Source of the DNA: an uncultured beta proteobacterium
GTDB lineage: Bacteria; Pseudomonadota; Gammaproteobacteria; Burkholderiales; Burkholderiaceae
DNA: 7,184 nucleotides
NCBI GenBank assembly: GCA_903930665.1
Contig: CAIYZI010000601.1
Span: forward strand, 1 to 7,184
Direction: 5' to 3'
The position numbers and the translations under genes were made by a program. The notes below the pieces were generated by a model. The model worked only from the letters and a program-made list of their open reading frames with translations. It searched no databases and had not been told where the DNA came from. Below are positions 6,738-7,184 of this stretch, piece after piece (position 1 is the first letter of the stretch; the number at the start of each line of letters is the position of its first letter).

Positions 6738-7184
6738 ATGAGCCAAGAACAAATAACAGCTAAATTGTCCCAAATTCATGGCAAGGGGTTTGAGGCCACT
6801 TTTTCTTTGAGCGAAGCCACTTTGGAAAATGCACAGAAATTAGCTCAATTGAACTACGCCACTGCTAAAGATCTATTGGTGAATGCCCAAGAAAGTATTC
6901 AGCAAATTTTGATCGCTAAAGACCCAAAACAAGTTGCTGAACTTCTTGGTGTGGATGCATTACAAGCTGCTAGTAACCAAGTCGCTACGTACCAACGCAA
7001 AGTTACCAAAGTATTGCGTGATGGTAGTAAAGAACTTACAAACGTTATAGATGCAAGCTTCGATCAATTGCAGGACGGCGTAAAAGATTGGATGAATGCG
7101 GTAGCCGCCAATGCACCAGCTGGTTCAGATGCGTTTATCTCTTGTCTTAAAACTGTTTACAGTAGCGCATTGCAAGGTTTTGAA
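6738..7184 (+). CDS. Phasin family protein (PHA granule-associated), 3' end outside window
   Basis: Phasins coat polyhydroxyalkanoate storage granules in the cytoplasm, limit their size and help recruit other granule proteins. The 149 codons seen are open to the window edge; the family usually has about 180-190 residues, so a few dozen are missing. It begins MSQEQITAKL and is rich in Ala, Gln, Lys and Leu in amphipathic helices with no signal peptide or membrane helix. The segment AKDPKQVAELLGVDALQAA (60-78) corresponds to the SAKDAQELLAIQ region of the Cupriavidus necator phasin PhaP1, and NAPAGSDAF (125-133) corresponds to its conserved NAPAGSES block. ATG 6738 has a strong ribosome site. 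The upstream promoter and TGC-N3-GCA palindrome suggest regulation by granule status. I leave the symbol blank because paralogues are common, but a phaP-type gene is likely. Confidence 0.9.
   Translation, partial: MSQEQITAKLSQIHGKGFEATFSLSEATLENAQKLAQLNYATAKDLLVNAQESIQQILIAKDPKQVAELLGVDALQAASNQVATYQRKVTKVLRDGSKELTNVIDASFDQLQDGVKDWMNAVAANAPAGSDAFISCLKTVYSSALQGFE

Noticed and set aside
1..7184. CRISPR array, insertion sequence, tRNA or attachment site
   Set aside because: No regularly spaced direct repeats with spacers, no transposase sequence or terminal inverted repeats, and no tRNA-like cloverleaf or T-loop sequence was seen on either strand by eye.

Overview
The window looks like a low-GC betaproteobacterium of the Burkholderiales, most like Polynucleobacter or a close freshwater relative. 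That is a guess from base composition, protein style and the beta-type phasin, not from a marker gene. The left three quarters is a glycan-modification block. The right end carries what look like ordinary housekeeping genes: an MFS transporter and a polyhydroxyalkanoate (PHA) granule phasin.

Left (1-1839, minus): a decayed OafA/YrhL-type acyltransferase with a C-terminal SGNH domain. Joined across three frames it reads as one protein of about 613 codons that continues past the left edge. It is broken by two single-base frameshifts and two nonsense codons, and it starts with TTG.

Middle (1933-5209, plus): three genes in one direction. First is a TPR protein with a SPINDLY/OGT-type (GT41) glycosyltransferase domain. 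After 34 bp comes a small GT-A-fold glycosyltransferase-like protein. Directly abutting it (0 bp) is a class I SAM methyltransferase. Together with the dead acyltransferase this resembles an accessory locus for glycosylating a protein or surface polysaccharide and decorating the sugar. The substrate cannot be read from the sequence.

Right (5223-7184): an MHS-family MFS symporter on the minus strand, convergent with the methyltransferase (13 bp gap). A 165-bp divergent spacer follows, then a phasin gene that runs off the right edge. The spacer holds a good sigma70-type promoter (TTGTCA-17-TTTAAT), with a TGC-N3-GCA palindrome at the expected start of transcription. The palindrome suggests control by a PHA-responsive repressor of the PhaR type.

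No tRNA, rRNA, CRISPR array or insertion sequence is seen, and no gene-free stretch exceeds 165 bp. The strongest observations are the multiply broken acyltransferase beside an intact OGT/GT/methyltransferase set, and the phasin operator. I do not see convincing evidence of a wholly new system.
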